From Winslowiella arboricola (GTDB taxonomy: Bacteria > Pseudomonadota > Gammaproteobacteria > Enterobacterales > Enterobacteriaceae), in the NCBI RefSeq assembly GCF_025527015.1, contig NZ_JAODIM010000043.1, positions 186,001-250,000 of the forward strand: a DNA stretch of 64,000 bases, in the 5' to 3' direction. The notes under the pieces are model-generated. The model searched no databases, was not told where the DNA came from, and saw only the letters and a list, made by a program, of their open reading frames with translations. The position numbers and the translations under genes were made by a program. This document shows, one piece after another, positions 1-8,712 of this stretch. Every line of letters begins with the position of its first letter. Position 1 is the stretch's first letter.

Positions 1-273
1 GCCGATATGACTGGTACAGCTGCTGAGCGCGCCGAGCAGGGCGGTGGGTTCGAAACGCACAATAATTGACGGATGATCTTGCGGCGAAGTACTCATTTTG
101 TCGCCAAAGAAAACCATATCGAAACAGGCTTGCTCGGCCATCAGCGTTAACTTGCGGATCAGCGGAAAGTTCAGGCTGCCAAACTCCGCATCTGGCAGGC
201 GCCAGCCAGCAGAGTGGTGACCCGCAGCATGAACAAACAGGCCCAGGTGCATTTGGCGGACAGGGGCTGACAT
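1..273 (-). CDS. FMN-dependent luciferase-like monooxygenase (NtaA/SnaA/DszA type), 5' part only
   Basis: Reading the minus strand from an ATG at 271-273 gives an open frame that runs off the left window edge; 91 codons are visible. The start is preceded by an AGGAG ribosome site. The N-terminus (MSAPVRQMHLGLFVHA..., then a GWRLPDAE segment and an AEQACFDMVFFGDK stretch) is the first beta strand and helix of the flavin-dependent monooxygenases of the nitrilotriacetate/DszA group, which use FMNH2 supplied by a separate reductase. Substrate cannot be read from this part. It is divergent from the binding-protein gene at 479. The family call rests on pattern memory of a fragment only. Confidence 0.7.
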   Translation of the reverse strand, partial: MSAPVRQMHLGLFVHAAGHHSAGWRLPDAEFGSLNFPLIRKLTLMAEQACFDMVFFGDKMSTSPQDHPSIIVRFEPTALLGALSSCTSHIG

Positions 274-478
274 AGATAATCTCCTGGTAATGGCAGGTGC
301 TCACGAAATAAAAATAACGACCGCATTATTAATCTGGTGCTCATCGTTATGAGTAATTTGCATATTATAAATCTTTCATATCATGATAATTTATAATGAG
401 GCGCAAAGATAAATACCTGTTCCGCATATAGACATGCATTTTGCGCAATTGCTTTTTTTTAAAAAACCGGGAATCACC

Positions 479-1444
479 ATGCTAAAAACAACCAGAGTTT
501 TGACACAGAGCTTATTACTGTCGATGACAGCTATCGCTGCAGGCGTACAGGCGGCCGATTATCCCGATCATGCGATAACCTATGTGGTGCCTTATCCGCC
601 TGGCGGCACCAATGACAGCGCCGGACGTATTATCGCGCAGGCGCTGGAGAAGAGACTGGGGCAGCCGGTGGTGGTGGAAAACCGCGGCGGCGCAGCCGGT
701 ACGGTGGGCGCGGGCTATGTGGCGCATGCAAAACCAGATGGCTACACGCTGTTTAATGCATCGATCGGTAATGTGGCGATTGCGCCGCAATTATTGCCGG
801 TCAGCTTTGATCCGTTTAAAGATTTCACCCCGCTGGCGCATATCGGCGGATCACGATCGGTTATCGCCGTTAATCCAAAGCTACCGATTCATAGCGTCGC
901 GGAGCTGATTGACTATGCAAAGCAACATCCTGGTGAGCTGACCTATGGCACCTCCGGCAACGGCACGCCGGGCAATATATCAATGGAATATTTTAGGATG
1001 CTCAGCGGCACCGATCTGCTGCATATCCCGTATAAAGGCAGTGCGCCGGCGCTGGCGGATGCGGTGGCAGGGCATATTGATGTGGTTTCCGATCCGCTGG
1101 CCAATGGCTTTGTGAAAAGTGGTAAATTGCGTCCGCTGGCGTATTTCGGTGTGGATAAAGCGCCTGACCTGAAAGGTGTGCCATCAATTACTGAAACCTG
1201 GCCGCAGTGGGCATTCTCCGGTTCGTTTATTGCGCTGGCGCCAGCTAAAACTCCGGCGCCGGTGGTGGCAAAATTGCGTGATACGTTTAATCAGGTATTA
1301 AGTGACCCGCAAACGATTAAGTCACTGGAAGCGATTGGCGTATCCGCGGAATATAAAACCCCAGCGCAGGTCGACGGGCTGATCAATGCCACTTACACGG
1401 TGAGCAAAGATATTATTAAGAAAGCCAATATCAAAAGTAATTAA
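479..1444 (+). CDS. Bug/TctC-family periplasmic solute-binding protein
   Basis: This is a 321-residue protein with a signal peptide (MLKTTRV..., likely cleavage after GVQA). The conserved Bug-family start YPDHAITYVVPYPPGGTND follows, then the GYTLF and GNGTPGN motifs and the IPYKGSAPA ligand-loop motif. Bug proteins bind small carboxylates for tripartite tricarboxylate transporters or act as sensors. No TctA or TctB membrane gene is nearby, so this is an orphan binding protein. The ATG at 479 was chosen over an upstream ATG at 434 because it puts the signal peptide at the N-terminus. A LysR gene converges on its 3' end with a 14-base overlap and may regulate it. Confidence 0.9.
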   Translation: MLKTTRVLTQSLLLSMTAIAAGVQAADYPDHAITYVVPYPPGGTNDSAGRIIAQALEKRLGQPVVVENRGGAAGTVGAGYVAHAKPDGYTLFNASIGNVAIAPQLLPVSFDPFKDFTPLAHIGGSRSVIAVNPKLPIHSVAELIDYAKQHPGELTYGTSGNGTPGNISMEYFRMLSGTDLLHIPYKGSAPALADAVAGHIDVVSDPLANGFVKSGKLRPLAYFGVDKAPDLKGVPSITETWPQWAFSGSFIALAPAKTPAPVVAKLRDTFNQVLSDPQTIKSLEAIGVSAEYKTPAQVDGLINATYTVSKDIIKKANIKSN

Positions 1445-2318
1445 GCTCGCGGCGCAGTGCATTCATTAGCTCATTGCATAACGCATCTTTGCCTGATTTC
1501 GGTGGGAATATCGCAAAATAGCCCACCGCAACCGGCGGCAGAAAGGGTTTGATCAGTAACTTATCGCTGGCATATTGCGCGGTGATGGCATCGACAATGC
1601 CAACGCCGACGCCAATGGCCGCCATATCGCAGCACTGTTTCATTGAGGTTTCCAGCACCTCGGTTAACGGCGTGCCGTGGCTGGCGATCAGCTGCTGCAG
1701 GGCTTCGCGCAAAACCGTCTGTCTGCCGGGCAGCAGCGCGCGATAGCCGCTGAGATGCTCAAGTGAGATATGCGGATAACTGGCCAGCGGATGATCCTGC
1801 GCCATCACCGCTACCGCTGACGAGATATGCAGCTTTTCCGCCCGCAGGGCTTTAATGCCGCTCGCGCCGCTGATCAGGCCGATATCATACTGGTGACTGA
1901 GAACCATATTGGTAATCGAAGCGGTGCTCTCAACATCCATTACCAGCGATAAACCCGGGTGGTTACTGAGCATCTCCGGCACGATTTTTTCGGCACAGAG
2001 CTGCGCCAGACCCGGCACCATCCCGATGCGCAGCACGCGGTTTCGCGCCTGGCGGATGCCATCGGCAGTGGCGACCACATGCTCCATACCGAGAAAAATA
2101 CGCTCGACCTCCTTATAAAGCTGGACCGCTTCCTCACGTGGCTCCAGCCTGCGGCCATCACGTTCAAACAGTCTTAAATCAAGCGCAAACTCGAAGTCTT
2201 TAATCAGGCGACTGACCGCAGGTTGCGTGACATTCATAACATTAGCCGCTTCGGTAATGCCGCCGGTCATCATCACTTTATGGAAGGCTTCCAGTTGCCG
2301 GGGATTAATGCGCGCCAC
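1431..2318 (-). CDS. LysR-family transcriptional regulator
   Basis: The product has about 295 residues. An N-terminal winged helix-turn-helix (INPRQLEAFHKVMMTGGITEAANVMNVTQPAVSRL...) is followed by a substrate-binding domain. I prefer the GTG at 2316-2318, preceded at 9 bases by GGGAG, to an ATG seven codons upstream that has no ribosome site. The N-terminus resembles the LysR/OccR branch. It sits between the Bug gene and the ABC/nucleoside-hydrolase cluster and is divergent from the latter, so it is the natural candidate regulator of that cluster. The inducer is not evident. Confidence 0.88.
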   Translation of the reverse strand: MARINPRQLEAFHKVMMTGGITEAANVMNVTQPAVSRLIKDFEFALDLRLFERDGRRLEPREEAVQLYKEVERIFLGMEHVVATADGIRQARNRVLRIGMVPGLAQLCAEKIVPEMLSNHPGLSLVMDVESTASITNMVLSHQYDIGLISGASGIKALRAEKLHISSAVAVMAQDHPLASYPHISLEHLSGYRALLPGRQTVLREALQQLIASHGTPLTEVLETSMKQCCDMAAIGVGVGIVDAITAQYASDKLLIKPFLPPVAVGYFAIFPPKSGKDALCNELMNALRRELNYF

Positions 2319-2463
2319 AGATGTTAACTCCCATAACATTCGTTTATATGAAACATATTAAATACTATTTTTTTTCAGCAAACACATCTTATATCGTACT
2401 TATGGAATAAGAATGGTGTTTTTATGCTTTTTGCGCATAACGTAACAGGGTGGAGTTATAACG

Positions 2464-4017
2464 ATGAAAAAAAGTCTGGTTTCTGTTGCCGTTGCAGCCG
2501 TCTGGCTGACCGTTTTCGCCTCCGCGGCCAGAGCGGAAGGATTAACCGTCGGCGTGGCCGCGCTGGCGACGTCAGTGGATCCACAGTTTTATGTCGGCGG
2601 CGCCAACGGTGCGCTGTCCCGTTCGTTGTTTGACGGGCTGGTAAACCAGGATGAAAAACAGCATATCGTGCCGGGACTGGCCACCGCATGGGATACCCCG
2701 GATGCCAACACCTGGCGCTTTCATTTAAGGCAGGGGGTTAAGTTTCATGATGGCAGCGACTTTACGGCAAAAGATGTGGTTGCCAGTATTCAGCGCATTC
2801 CGCTGGCAGGCAAAAATAGTCCAAGCTCTTATCTGCCGTATATCGCCGATATAGCCAGTGTGCGCGCGATTGATCCGCTGACCGTTGAGATAAAAACCCA
2901 TTATCCCGCTGCGCTGCTGCTGAATAATCTCAGCCGCATTGCCATTCTGCCCGCCAGCCTGGAGAAAACCGCAGGGGACGTGCTGAACAGCGGTAAGCAG
3001 GTGACGGGAACCGGGCCGTTTAAATTTGTCTCCTGGACGCCGGATGATCAGGTGGTGTTGCAACGCAACGATAACTACTGGGGCGGCAAAGCTGACTGGG
3101 AGCGCGTCACGCTTAAGGTGTACAAAAATAACAGCGCGCGTGTCGCCGCGCTGTTAGCGGGGGATGCCGATATTATCGAAAGCGTCCCTTCCGCTGACCA
3201 GCGCAATATCTCCCGCCAGCCGCAGCTGACATCGGTGTCAGTCGCGGGTAACCGCTTGCTGTATCTGCATCCGGATCAGGACCGCGATCAATCGCCGTTT
3301 GTCAGCGCGCCACAGGGCGGCAATCCACTGAAAAAAGTACAGGTGCGCCAGGCGATGTCGCTGGCGATTAACCGTCAGGCGATTATTGATCGTCTGTACG
3401 AGGGGCAGGGCAGCAGCGCGTCACAGCTGGTGCCGGAAGGCTATTTTGGCTATTCACCGCGAATCCCCGCCGCCGCGTATGACCCGGCGCAGGCGAAAAA
3501 ACTGCTGACTGATGCCGGTTATCCGCAGGGCTTTACCCTGACCTTCCAGGCATCAAACGATCGCTATCCTAACGACGCCCGGGTGGCGCAGGCGCTTGGA
3601 CAGATGTTCAGCCGCGTCGGCATCAAAACCAGCGTGGAAACCATGCCCGGCAGCGTCTATTTCTCCCGTGCGGCAAAACGTGATTTCAGCCTGGTGATGG
3701 GTGGCGCCGCCATTGAAACCGGCGAAGCCTCCGGCATTCTTGGTCCTTTACTGGAAACCTGGGGACCCGGCGCGGGACAGGGCAATCGCGGGCGTTATAC
3801 CAATGCCACTTTTGACCGGCTGTTAAATCAGGCGCGATCCACGCTGGACACTCGGCAGCGTGAACAGCTATTGCAGCAGGCGGCGGAGCTGGCGATTAGC
3901 CAGCAGGGGGTGATCCCGCTGATTTTCCTTGCCAACACCTGGGCGATGAAAAACAGCTACAGCTATCCCGGCCGCTCCGACGGTTTCACCTTGCCTTACT
4001 TTATCCATCAGCACTGA
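2464..4017 (+). CDS. ABC transporter substrate-binding protein, family 5 (peptide/nickel type)
   Basis: This is a 517-residue periplasmic binding protein with a signal peptide ([26 protein letters not shown]). Family SBP_bac_5 features are present: [23 protein letters not shown] near the mature N-terminus, [22 protein letters not shown] near residue 180, and [19 protein letters not shown] ribosome site precedes the ATG. It is the first gene of a tightly packed cluster running to 10519 with both permeases and a fused ATPase, so it is the substrate-recognition part of that importer. Family members bind oligopeptides, glutathione, nickel, opines and other compounds. The neighbouring nucleoside hydrolases suggest a nucleoside-containing ligand, which is inference. 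Confidence 0.92.
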   Translation: MKKSLVSVAVAAVWLTVFASAARAEGLTVGVAALATSVDPQFYVGGANGALSRSLFDGLVNQDEKQHIVPGLATAWDTPDANTWRFHLRQGVKFHDGSDFTAKDVVASIQRIPLAGKNSPSSYLPYIADIASVRAIDPLTVEIKTHYPAALLLNNLSRIAILPASLEKTAGDVLNSGKQVTGTGPFKFVSWTPDDQVVLQRNDNYWGGKADWERVTLKVYKNNSARVAALLAGDADIIESVPSADQRNISRQPQLTSVSVAGNRLLYLHPDQDRDQSPFVSAPQGGNPLKKVQVRQAMSLAINRQAIIDRLYEGQGSSASQLVPEGYFGYSPRIPAAAYDPAQAKKLLTDAGYPQGFTLTFQASNDRYPNDARVAQALGQMFSRVGIKTSVETMPGSVYFSRAAKRDFSLVMGGAAIETGEASGILGPLLETWGPGAGQGNRGRYTNATFDRLLNQARSTLDTRQREQLLQQAAELAISQQGVIPLIFLANTWAMKNSYSYPGRSDGFTLPYFIHQH

Positions 4018-4030
4018 GAGGGGTATTAAT

Positions 4031-4915
4031 ATGACTGAACTGTTTGGCGTTTATCCCTATCTGGTCTCGCCGGTCAATGCGGATGGCAGCATTAATACGG
4101 CGGCGCTGACGCGTCTGGTTGAACATTTAATCGCCTCCGGTGTACAGGGGCTGACGCCGCTGGGAAGTACCGGTGAATTTGCCTATCTGAATAACCAGCA
4201 GCGCCTTGAAGTGGTCACTACGGTGGTGAAGGTGGCGAATAAGCGGGTTCCGGTGATTGCCGGGGTGGCGGCGACCACTATCCGTGATGCGGTGCAGCAG
4301 ACTGAAGCGTATATCGCGGCTGGCGCTGACGGGATTTTAGCGATCCTGGAGGCTTACTTTCCGGTCAGTGAGCAGGGCGTTGAGCGCTATTTTCGCGCTA
4401 TTGCGCAGGCAGCCGATCCGCACCCGGTGGTGCTGTATACCAATCCGCAGTTTCAGCGCTCCGATCTCTCTCTGCCGGTTATCGAGCGCCTGAGCCATGT
4501 CGCCAATATTGGTTATATCAAAGATGCCTCGACCAATACCGGACGGCTGTTGTCGATTATTGAACGCACGGCGGGGCGGATGAAAGTATTTGCCGCGTCC
4601 GCCCATATTCCGGCCTGCGTGATGCTGATTGGCGGCGTCGGCTGGATGGCCGGTCCGGCCTGCATTATTCCGCAGCAGAGTCTGGCGTTATGGCAGGCCG
4701 CGCAACAGGGCGACTGGCAACAGGTGATGGCCTTGCAGCGTCCGCTGTGGCAGGTGAATGAAATTTTCGCCAAATACTCCATCGCAGCCTGTATCAAAGC
4801 CGCACTTAACCTGCAGGGTTTTGCGGTTGGCGATCCGCTGCCGCCGCAACAGCCGCTCTCTGAAGAAGCACGTCAGGAAATCGCCGATGTACTGCGTAAA
4901 GTGGGCGCGCTGTGA
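4031..4915 (+). CDS. dihydrodipicolinate synthase/N-acetylneuraminate lyase family protein
   Basis: This is a 294-residue class I aldolase-fold lyase. The Schiff-base lysine is visible in [10 protein letters not shown], the active-site tyrosine in VVLYTNP, and the substrate carboxylate loop as [16 protein letters not shown], rather than the GTTGE of true DapA, argues for a lyase or aldolase acting on a 2-oxo acid rather than lysine biosynthesis. A GAGGGG ribosome site precedes the ATG. It starts 13 bases after the binding-protein gene and overlaps the next gene by four bases, so it is co-transcribed and probably acts on a product of the imported compound. Substrate unknown. Confidence 0.88.
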   Translation: MTELFGVYPYLVSPVNADGSINTAALTRLVEHLIASGVQGLTPLGSTGEFAYLNNQQRLEVVTTVVKVANKRVPVIAGVAATTIRDAVQQTEAYIAAGADGILAILEAYFPVSEQGVERYFRAIAQAADPHPVVLYTNPQFQRSDLSLPVIERLSHVANIGYIKDASTNTGRLLSIIERTAGRMKVFAASAHIPACVMLIGGVGWMAGPACIIPQQSLALWQAAQQGDWQQVMALQRPLWQVNEIFAKYSIAACIKAALNLQGFAVGDPLPPQQPLSEEARQEIADVLRKVGAL

Positions 4916-5865
4916 CCGCGAAAGCCGTGATTATTGATTGCGACCCGGGCATTGACGACGCCATTGCCTTACTGGCGGCGCTGCATTCGCCAGCGTTAAC
5001 CCTCCTCGGGATCACGGTGGTCAACGGCAACCGGCCCTTAGCGGTAACGCTGCGTAATGCTTTGCAGATCACCGAGCTGGCTGAGAGTGATGTCCCGGTG
5101 TATGGCGGCTGCTGGCAGCCAATGGTGCGTGAGCCGCTGCACGGACGTTTTCATGGCGAGGGGGGGCTTGGCGCCTGTGAGCTGCCGCCGCCCGTGCAAC
5201 AGGCGGCACCACAACATGCGGTGACCTTTCTTATCGCCCGCTGCCGTCAGGCTGCGTTGCAGGGGGAGCCGCTGACGTTATGCGCTCTGGGGCCACTGAC
5301 CAATATCGCCACCGCGCTGCGGCTGGCGCCGGATATCGTGGCGGGCATTGAGCGCGTGGTACTGATGGGCGGAGCCTGTCGCGAAAGCGGCAATAGCAGT
5401 CTGTACGCCGAATACAATATGCTGGCCGATCCGCATGCTGCCCATATCCTGTTTTCCTCCTCGCTGGCGATCACCATGCTGCCGCTGGATGTTACTCATC
5501 AAGTGATGCTGACCCCGGAAAAAGTCGCAACCTTAACAAAGCACGCCGGACGTATCCGGCCGCAGTTACAGGCGCTGATGGCCAGCTGGGATCGTAATGA
5601 CATCCGTCGTTATGGATCGCGTGGCGGGCCGCTGCATGACCCACTGGTGATTGCCTGGCTGTTACAGCCCGCGCTGTTTACCACCGAGCGCGCCCGGGTT
5701 TTTGTCGAGCTGGAGAGCCAGCAGGCGTTGGGCAGAACCACCGCGGACTGGTTTGGCAAAAGTGGTGAAGCCGCCAATGTCGATATTGCGACAGGGGTCG
5801 ATGCGGAAGGGGTTTTCGCGCTGTTTTGTCAACTCTTCGGGCGTTATGCGCAGGATTTAATATGA
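4912..5865 (+). CDS. nucleoside hydrolase (IUNH family), first copy
   Basis: The 317-residue product starts at a GTG that overlaps the stop of the lyase gene. The calcium-binding signature of inosine-uridine nucleoside hydrolases is at the N-terminus ([15 protein letters not shown]). [24 protein letters not shown] and [14 protein letters not shown] (with the conserved His-Asp) follow. Such enzymes cleave the N-glycosidic bond of ribonucleosides to base and ribose; there is no signal peptide, so it is cytoplasmic. It is followed immediately by a paralogue. Base specificity cannot be read. Confidence 0.93.
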   Translation: MTAKAVIIDCDPGIDDAIALLAALHSPALTLLGITVVNGNRPLAVTLRNALQITELAESDVPVYGGCWQPMVREPLHGRFHGEGGLGACELPPPVQQAAPQHAVTFLIARCRQAALQGEPLTLCALGPLTNIATALRLAPDIVAGIERVVLMGGACRESGNSSLYAEYNMLADPHAAHILFSSSLAITMLPLDVTHQVMLTPEKVATLTKHAGRIRPQLQALMASWDRNDIRRYGSRGGPLHDPLVIAWLLQPALFTTERARVFVELESQQALGRTTADWFGKSGEAANVDIATGVDAEGVFALFCQLFGRYAQDLI

Positions 5866-6827
5866 CACAACGAATTATTATCGATACCGACCCCGGCGTT
5901 GATGATGCGGTCGCCCTGTGGCTGGCGTTAGCCTCCCCGCAACTGGAGATTGTTGGTATCACCACCGTTGCCGGCAATGTGCCGCTAAACGATGTGTGCC
6001 AGAATGCCGGGCGTATCCTGGCGCTGTCGGGGCGTCTTGATGTGCCACTGTTCGCCGGGGCGGCAGAACCACTGGTCGGGCCGCAACGTTATGGTAAATA
6101 CGCCCATATTGGCGCATTCCCCCCGCAGCTGCTCGACAGCGCAGTGGTGGCGCCACAAGCGGAACATGCGGTCGATTTTATTGTGCGCAGCGCGCTGGCC
6201 GCTGCCGAAAAGCAGCAACCACTGACACTCTGCGCACTGGGGCCGTTAACTAATCTGGCGCTGGCGCTGATCCACTCTCCGGCAGTGGCGCGTGGCATTG
6301 AACGTATTGTCTTAATGGGCGGCGCATTTAGCGCGATGGGGCACCGTACGCCATGGGCGGAATTCAATCTCTATGCCGATCCACAGGCTGCGCAGCGCGT
6401 GTTTAGCAGTCAGATTCCGCTGGTGATGATGCCGCTGGATATGACTTTTCAGGCGCTGCTTACCGCGCAGCAACTCAACCAGTTAGCTCAGCACGCCGGT
6501 GAGCCTGGCCGGGCGATTGCCCGTCTGTTTACAGCCTTTGATCGCAGTGACCCGCAGCGTTTTGCCCGTGAGGGCGGGCCGGTTCATGATGCCACGGTAA
6601 TCGCCTGGTTACTGCAACCCGATCTGTTTAGCGGCCAGCCGGTCACCGTCGGGATCGCCAGCAGTGGCGCCACCGCAGGCTACTGCTGGGCGGACTTCTA
6701 TCACAAGCTGGATTTGCCCGCCAATGCCACGGTGATGCGCAGCATTGATGAAGCCGGTTTTCTGGCGCTGCTGCAACGCACCCTGGCGTATTACGGGCAT
6801 GCAGCATCCTCAGAGAAGGAGCAGTGA
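5862..6827 (+). CDS. nucleoside hydrolase (IUNH family), second copy
   Basis: The 321-residue product is a paralogue of the preceding gene, starting at an ATG that overlaps its stop codon. It has the IIDTDPGVDDAVALW motif at residues 5-19, VLMGGAF, EFNLYADPQAA, MPLDMTF and GGPVHDATVIAWLL. All calcium and catalytic motifs look intact in both copies, so the two probably differ in base or sugar preference rather than one being decayed. Two adjacent nucleoside hydrolases inside a peptide-type ABC importer operon is uncommon. The downstream permease overlaps by one base. Confidence 0.93.
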   Translation: MTQRIIIDTDPGVDDAVALWLALASPQLEIVGITTVAGNVPLNDVCQNAGRILALSGRLDVPLFAGAAEPLVGPQRYGKYAHIGAFPPQLLDSAVVAPQAEHAVDFIVRSALAAAEKQQPLTLCALGPLTNLALALIHSPAVARGIERIVLMGGAFSAMGHRTPWAEFNLYADPQAAQRVFSSQIPLVMMPLDMTFQALLTAQQLNQLAQHAGEPGRAIARLFTAFDRSDPQRFAREGGPVHDATVIAWLLQPDLFSGQPVTVGIASSGATAGYCWADFYHKLDLPANATVMRSIDEAGFLALLQRTLAYYGHAASSEKEQ

Positions 6828-7801
6828 TGCTGATCTTCCTGTTAAATCGTATCGGGCAGACAGTACTGACGCTGTTTGTGATGTCGTTGCTGGTGTTTGG
6901 CGGCGTATGGCTGGTGGGAAACCCGGTCGATATGCTGCTGGGCAGCAATGCCACGCCTGCTGAACGTGAGGCGGTGATCCAGTCATTTGGCCTTGATCGG
7001 TCGGTGTGGCAGCAGTATCTGACCTTTATCAGCCATGCGCTACATGGCGACCTTGGGGTCTCGTGGGTCTACAACACGCCCGCGCTGCAACTGATTATGC
7101 AGCGCATGCCCGCCACCCTTGAACTGGCGCTGCTGGCATTTCTGCTGGCGTTGCTGGCAGGTATTCCGCTCGGGGTGCTGGCCGGTGTGCGACCACGCAG
7201 CTGGGCAGCAAAATCGGTGATGGGCGTTTCGCTGCTGGGTTTCAGTCTGCCGACCTTCTGGATTGGCATGATGATGATTATGTTATTCAGCGTCAAACTC
7301 GGCTGGCTACCGGCATCCGGGCGCGGCACGGTGACGCCGCTATTCGGCATGCCGCTCAGTTTGTTTACGCTTGATGGCTGGCAACATCTGCTGTTACCGG
7401 CGCTCAATCTGGCGCTGTTTAAAATTTCGCTGGTTATCCGCCTGACGCGTGCTGGCACCCTCGAGTGTCTGCAGCAGGACTATGTGCGCTTTGCACGGGC
7501 GAAAGGCTTGTCGGAAAGCCGGATTCTGTTTGTCCATGTGCTGAAAAACACACTGATCCCGTTAATCACCGTAATTGGTCTGGAGCTGGGTTCGATTATC
7601 GCTTTTGCGGTAGTGACTGAAACTATCTATGCCTGGCCGGGAATGGGCAAACTGATTATTGATGCGATTGGCTTATTAGACCGCCCGGTAATCCTCGCTT
7701 ATCTGCTGATGACGGTTTTGATGTTCAGCCTGATTAATCTGCTGGTCGATGTGCTGTATGTACTGACTGACCCACGAGTACGTGATGGAGAGCGCAAGTG
7801 A
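6827..7801 (+). CDS. ABC transporter permease, DppB/OppB type
   Basis: This 324-residue inner-membrane protein has about six hydrophobic segments. It has the DppB-type N-terminus (FLLNRIGQTVLTLFVMSLLVF), a periplasmic loop with GLDRSVWQQY, and the permease coupling motif around DYVRFARAKGLSESRILF. Two starts are possible, a GTG at 6824 and the ATG at 6827; the ATG is better spaced from GAAGGAG. It forms the transmembrane pore with the next gene and is energised by the fused ATPase at 8699. Confidence 0.92.
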   Translation: MLIFLLNRIGQTVLTLFVMSLLVFGGVWLVGNPVDMLLGSNATPAEREAVIQSFGLDRSVWQQYLTFISHALHGDLGVSWVYNTPALQLIMQRMPATLELALLAFLLALLAGIPLGVLAGVRPRSWAAKSVMGVSLLGFSLPTFWIGMMMIMLFSVKLGWLPASGRGTVTPLFGMPLSLFTLDGWQHLLLPALNLALFKISLVIRLTRAGTLECLQQDYVRFARAKGLSESRILFVHVLKNTLIPLITVIGLELGSIIAFAVVTETIYAWPGMGKLIIDAIGLLDRPVILAYLLMTVLMFSLINLLVDVLYVLTDPRVRDGERK

Positions 7802-8712
7802 AGCTGACGGAAACATCCTCTTCTATTCCACGCGCCGCGCGAGCGGGCTGGCTGCGCACCCTGTTAAGCCTGCTGCGTAATCCGCTGGCGTGCAGCGCAA
7901 TGGTGGTGCTGCTGCTGTTAACACTGCTGGCGCTACTGGCGCCGCTGATTGCCCCACAGAATCCGTATGACCTGACCCAGCTGGATATTATGGACGGCCG
8001 CCTTGCACCGGGCAGCGTCAGTGCGGCGGGGATGACTTACTGGCTGGGCACTGACGATCAGGGACGCGATCTGTTTAGCGCCATTCTGTATGGCACGCGC
8101 ATCAGCTTATGGGTTGGCGTTGTCAGCAGTCTGCTGGCGCTGGCGGCGGGAACCGTTGTCGGCATGATCAGCGCCTGGTGCGGCGGGCGGACTGATGCGC
8201 TGATGATGAGAATTGTCGATATTCAGCTAAGTTTTCCGCCGATCCTGATTGCGCTGATTCTGCTGACGCTGTTCGGGCAGGGCGCCGACAAAATTATTCT
8301 GGCGCTGGTGATCACCCAGTGGGCGTACTACGCGCGTACCGTCAGAGGGACTGCGCTGGGTCAGATCCAGCGTAATTATATTGATGCGGCGCGGGCAATG
8401 GCGTTCAGTCGTCGGCGGATTATGTTGCGTCATGTGCTGCCGAACTGCCTGCCGCCACTGATTGTGGTCGCTACCATGCGCATTGCTTACGCGATTATGC
8501 TGGAAGCGACGCTCTCCTTTCTGGGCATTGGTCTGCCGGTGACGCAGCCTTCACTGGGTCTGTTAATCGCCAATGGCTTTGATTACCTGCTATCCGGTGA
8601 CTACTGGATCTGTTTATTTCCGGGCCTGATATTGCTGACCCTTATCGTTGCCATCAATCTGACTGGCGACGCCTTACGCGATATTATCAATCCCCTTCAT
8701 GAGGCATCGTAA
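7798..8712 (+). CDS. ABC transporter permease, DppC/OppC type
   Basis: The 304-residue permease starts at a GTG overlapping the stop of the partner permease. It has an N-terminal transmembrane helix, the typical LGTDDQGRDLFSAILYGTRISL stretch after the first loop, and the coupling motif NYIDAARAMAFSRRRIM near residue 195. Five to six membrane segments are apparent. This is the second half of the heterodimeric pore of the importer whose binding protein is at 2464. Confidence 0.92.
   Translation: MKLTETSSSIPRAARAGWLRTLLSLLRNPLACSAMVVLLLLTLLALLAPLIAPQNPYDLTQLDIMDGRLAPGSVSAAGMTYWLGTDDQGRDLFSAILYGTRISLWVGVVSSLLALAAGTVVGMISAWCGGRTDALMMRIVDIQLSFPPILIALILLTLFGQGADKIILALVITQWAYYARTVRGTALGQIQRNYIDAARAMAFSRRRIMLRHVLPNCLPPLIVVATMRIAYAIMLEATLSFLGIGLPVTQPSLGLLIANGFDYLLSGDYWICLFPGLILLTLIVAINLTGDALRDIINPLHEAS

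Noticed and set aside
4912-6827. Possibility that one of the two nucleoside hydrolases is a decayed duplicate
   Set aside because: Both retain the DPG.DDA, LPLD/MPLD and GGP.HD motifs, full length and overlapping start-stop signals.
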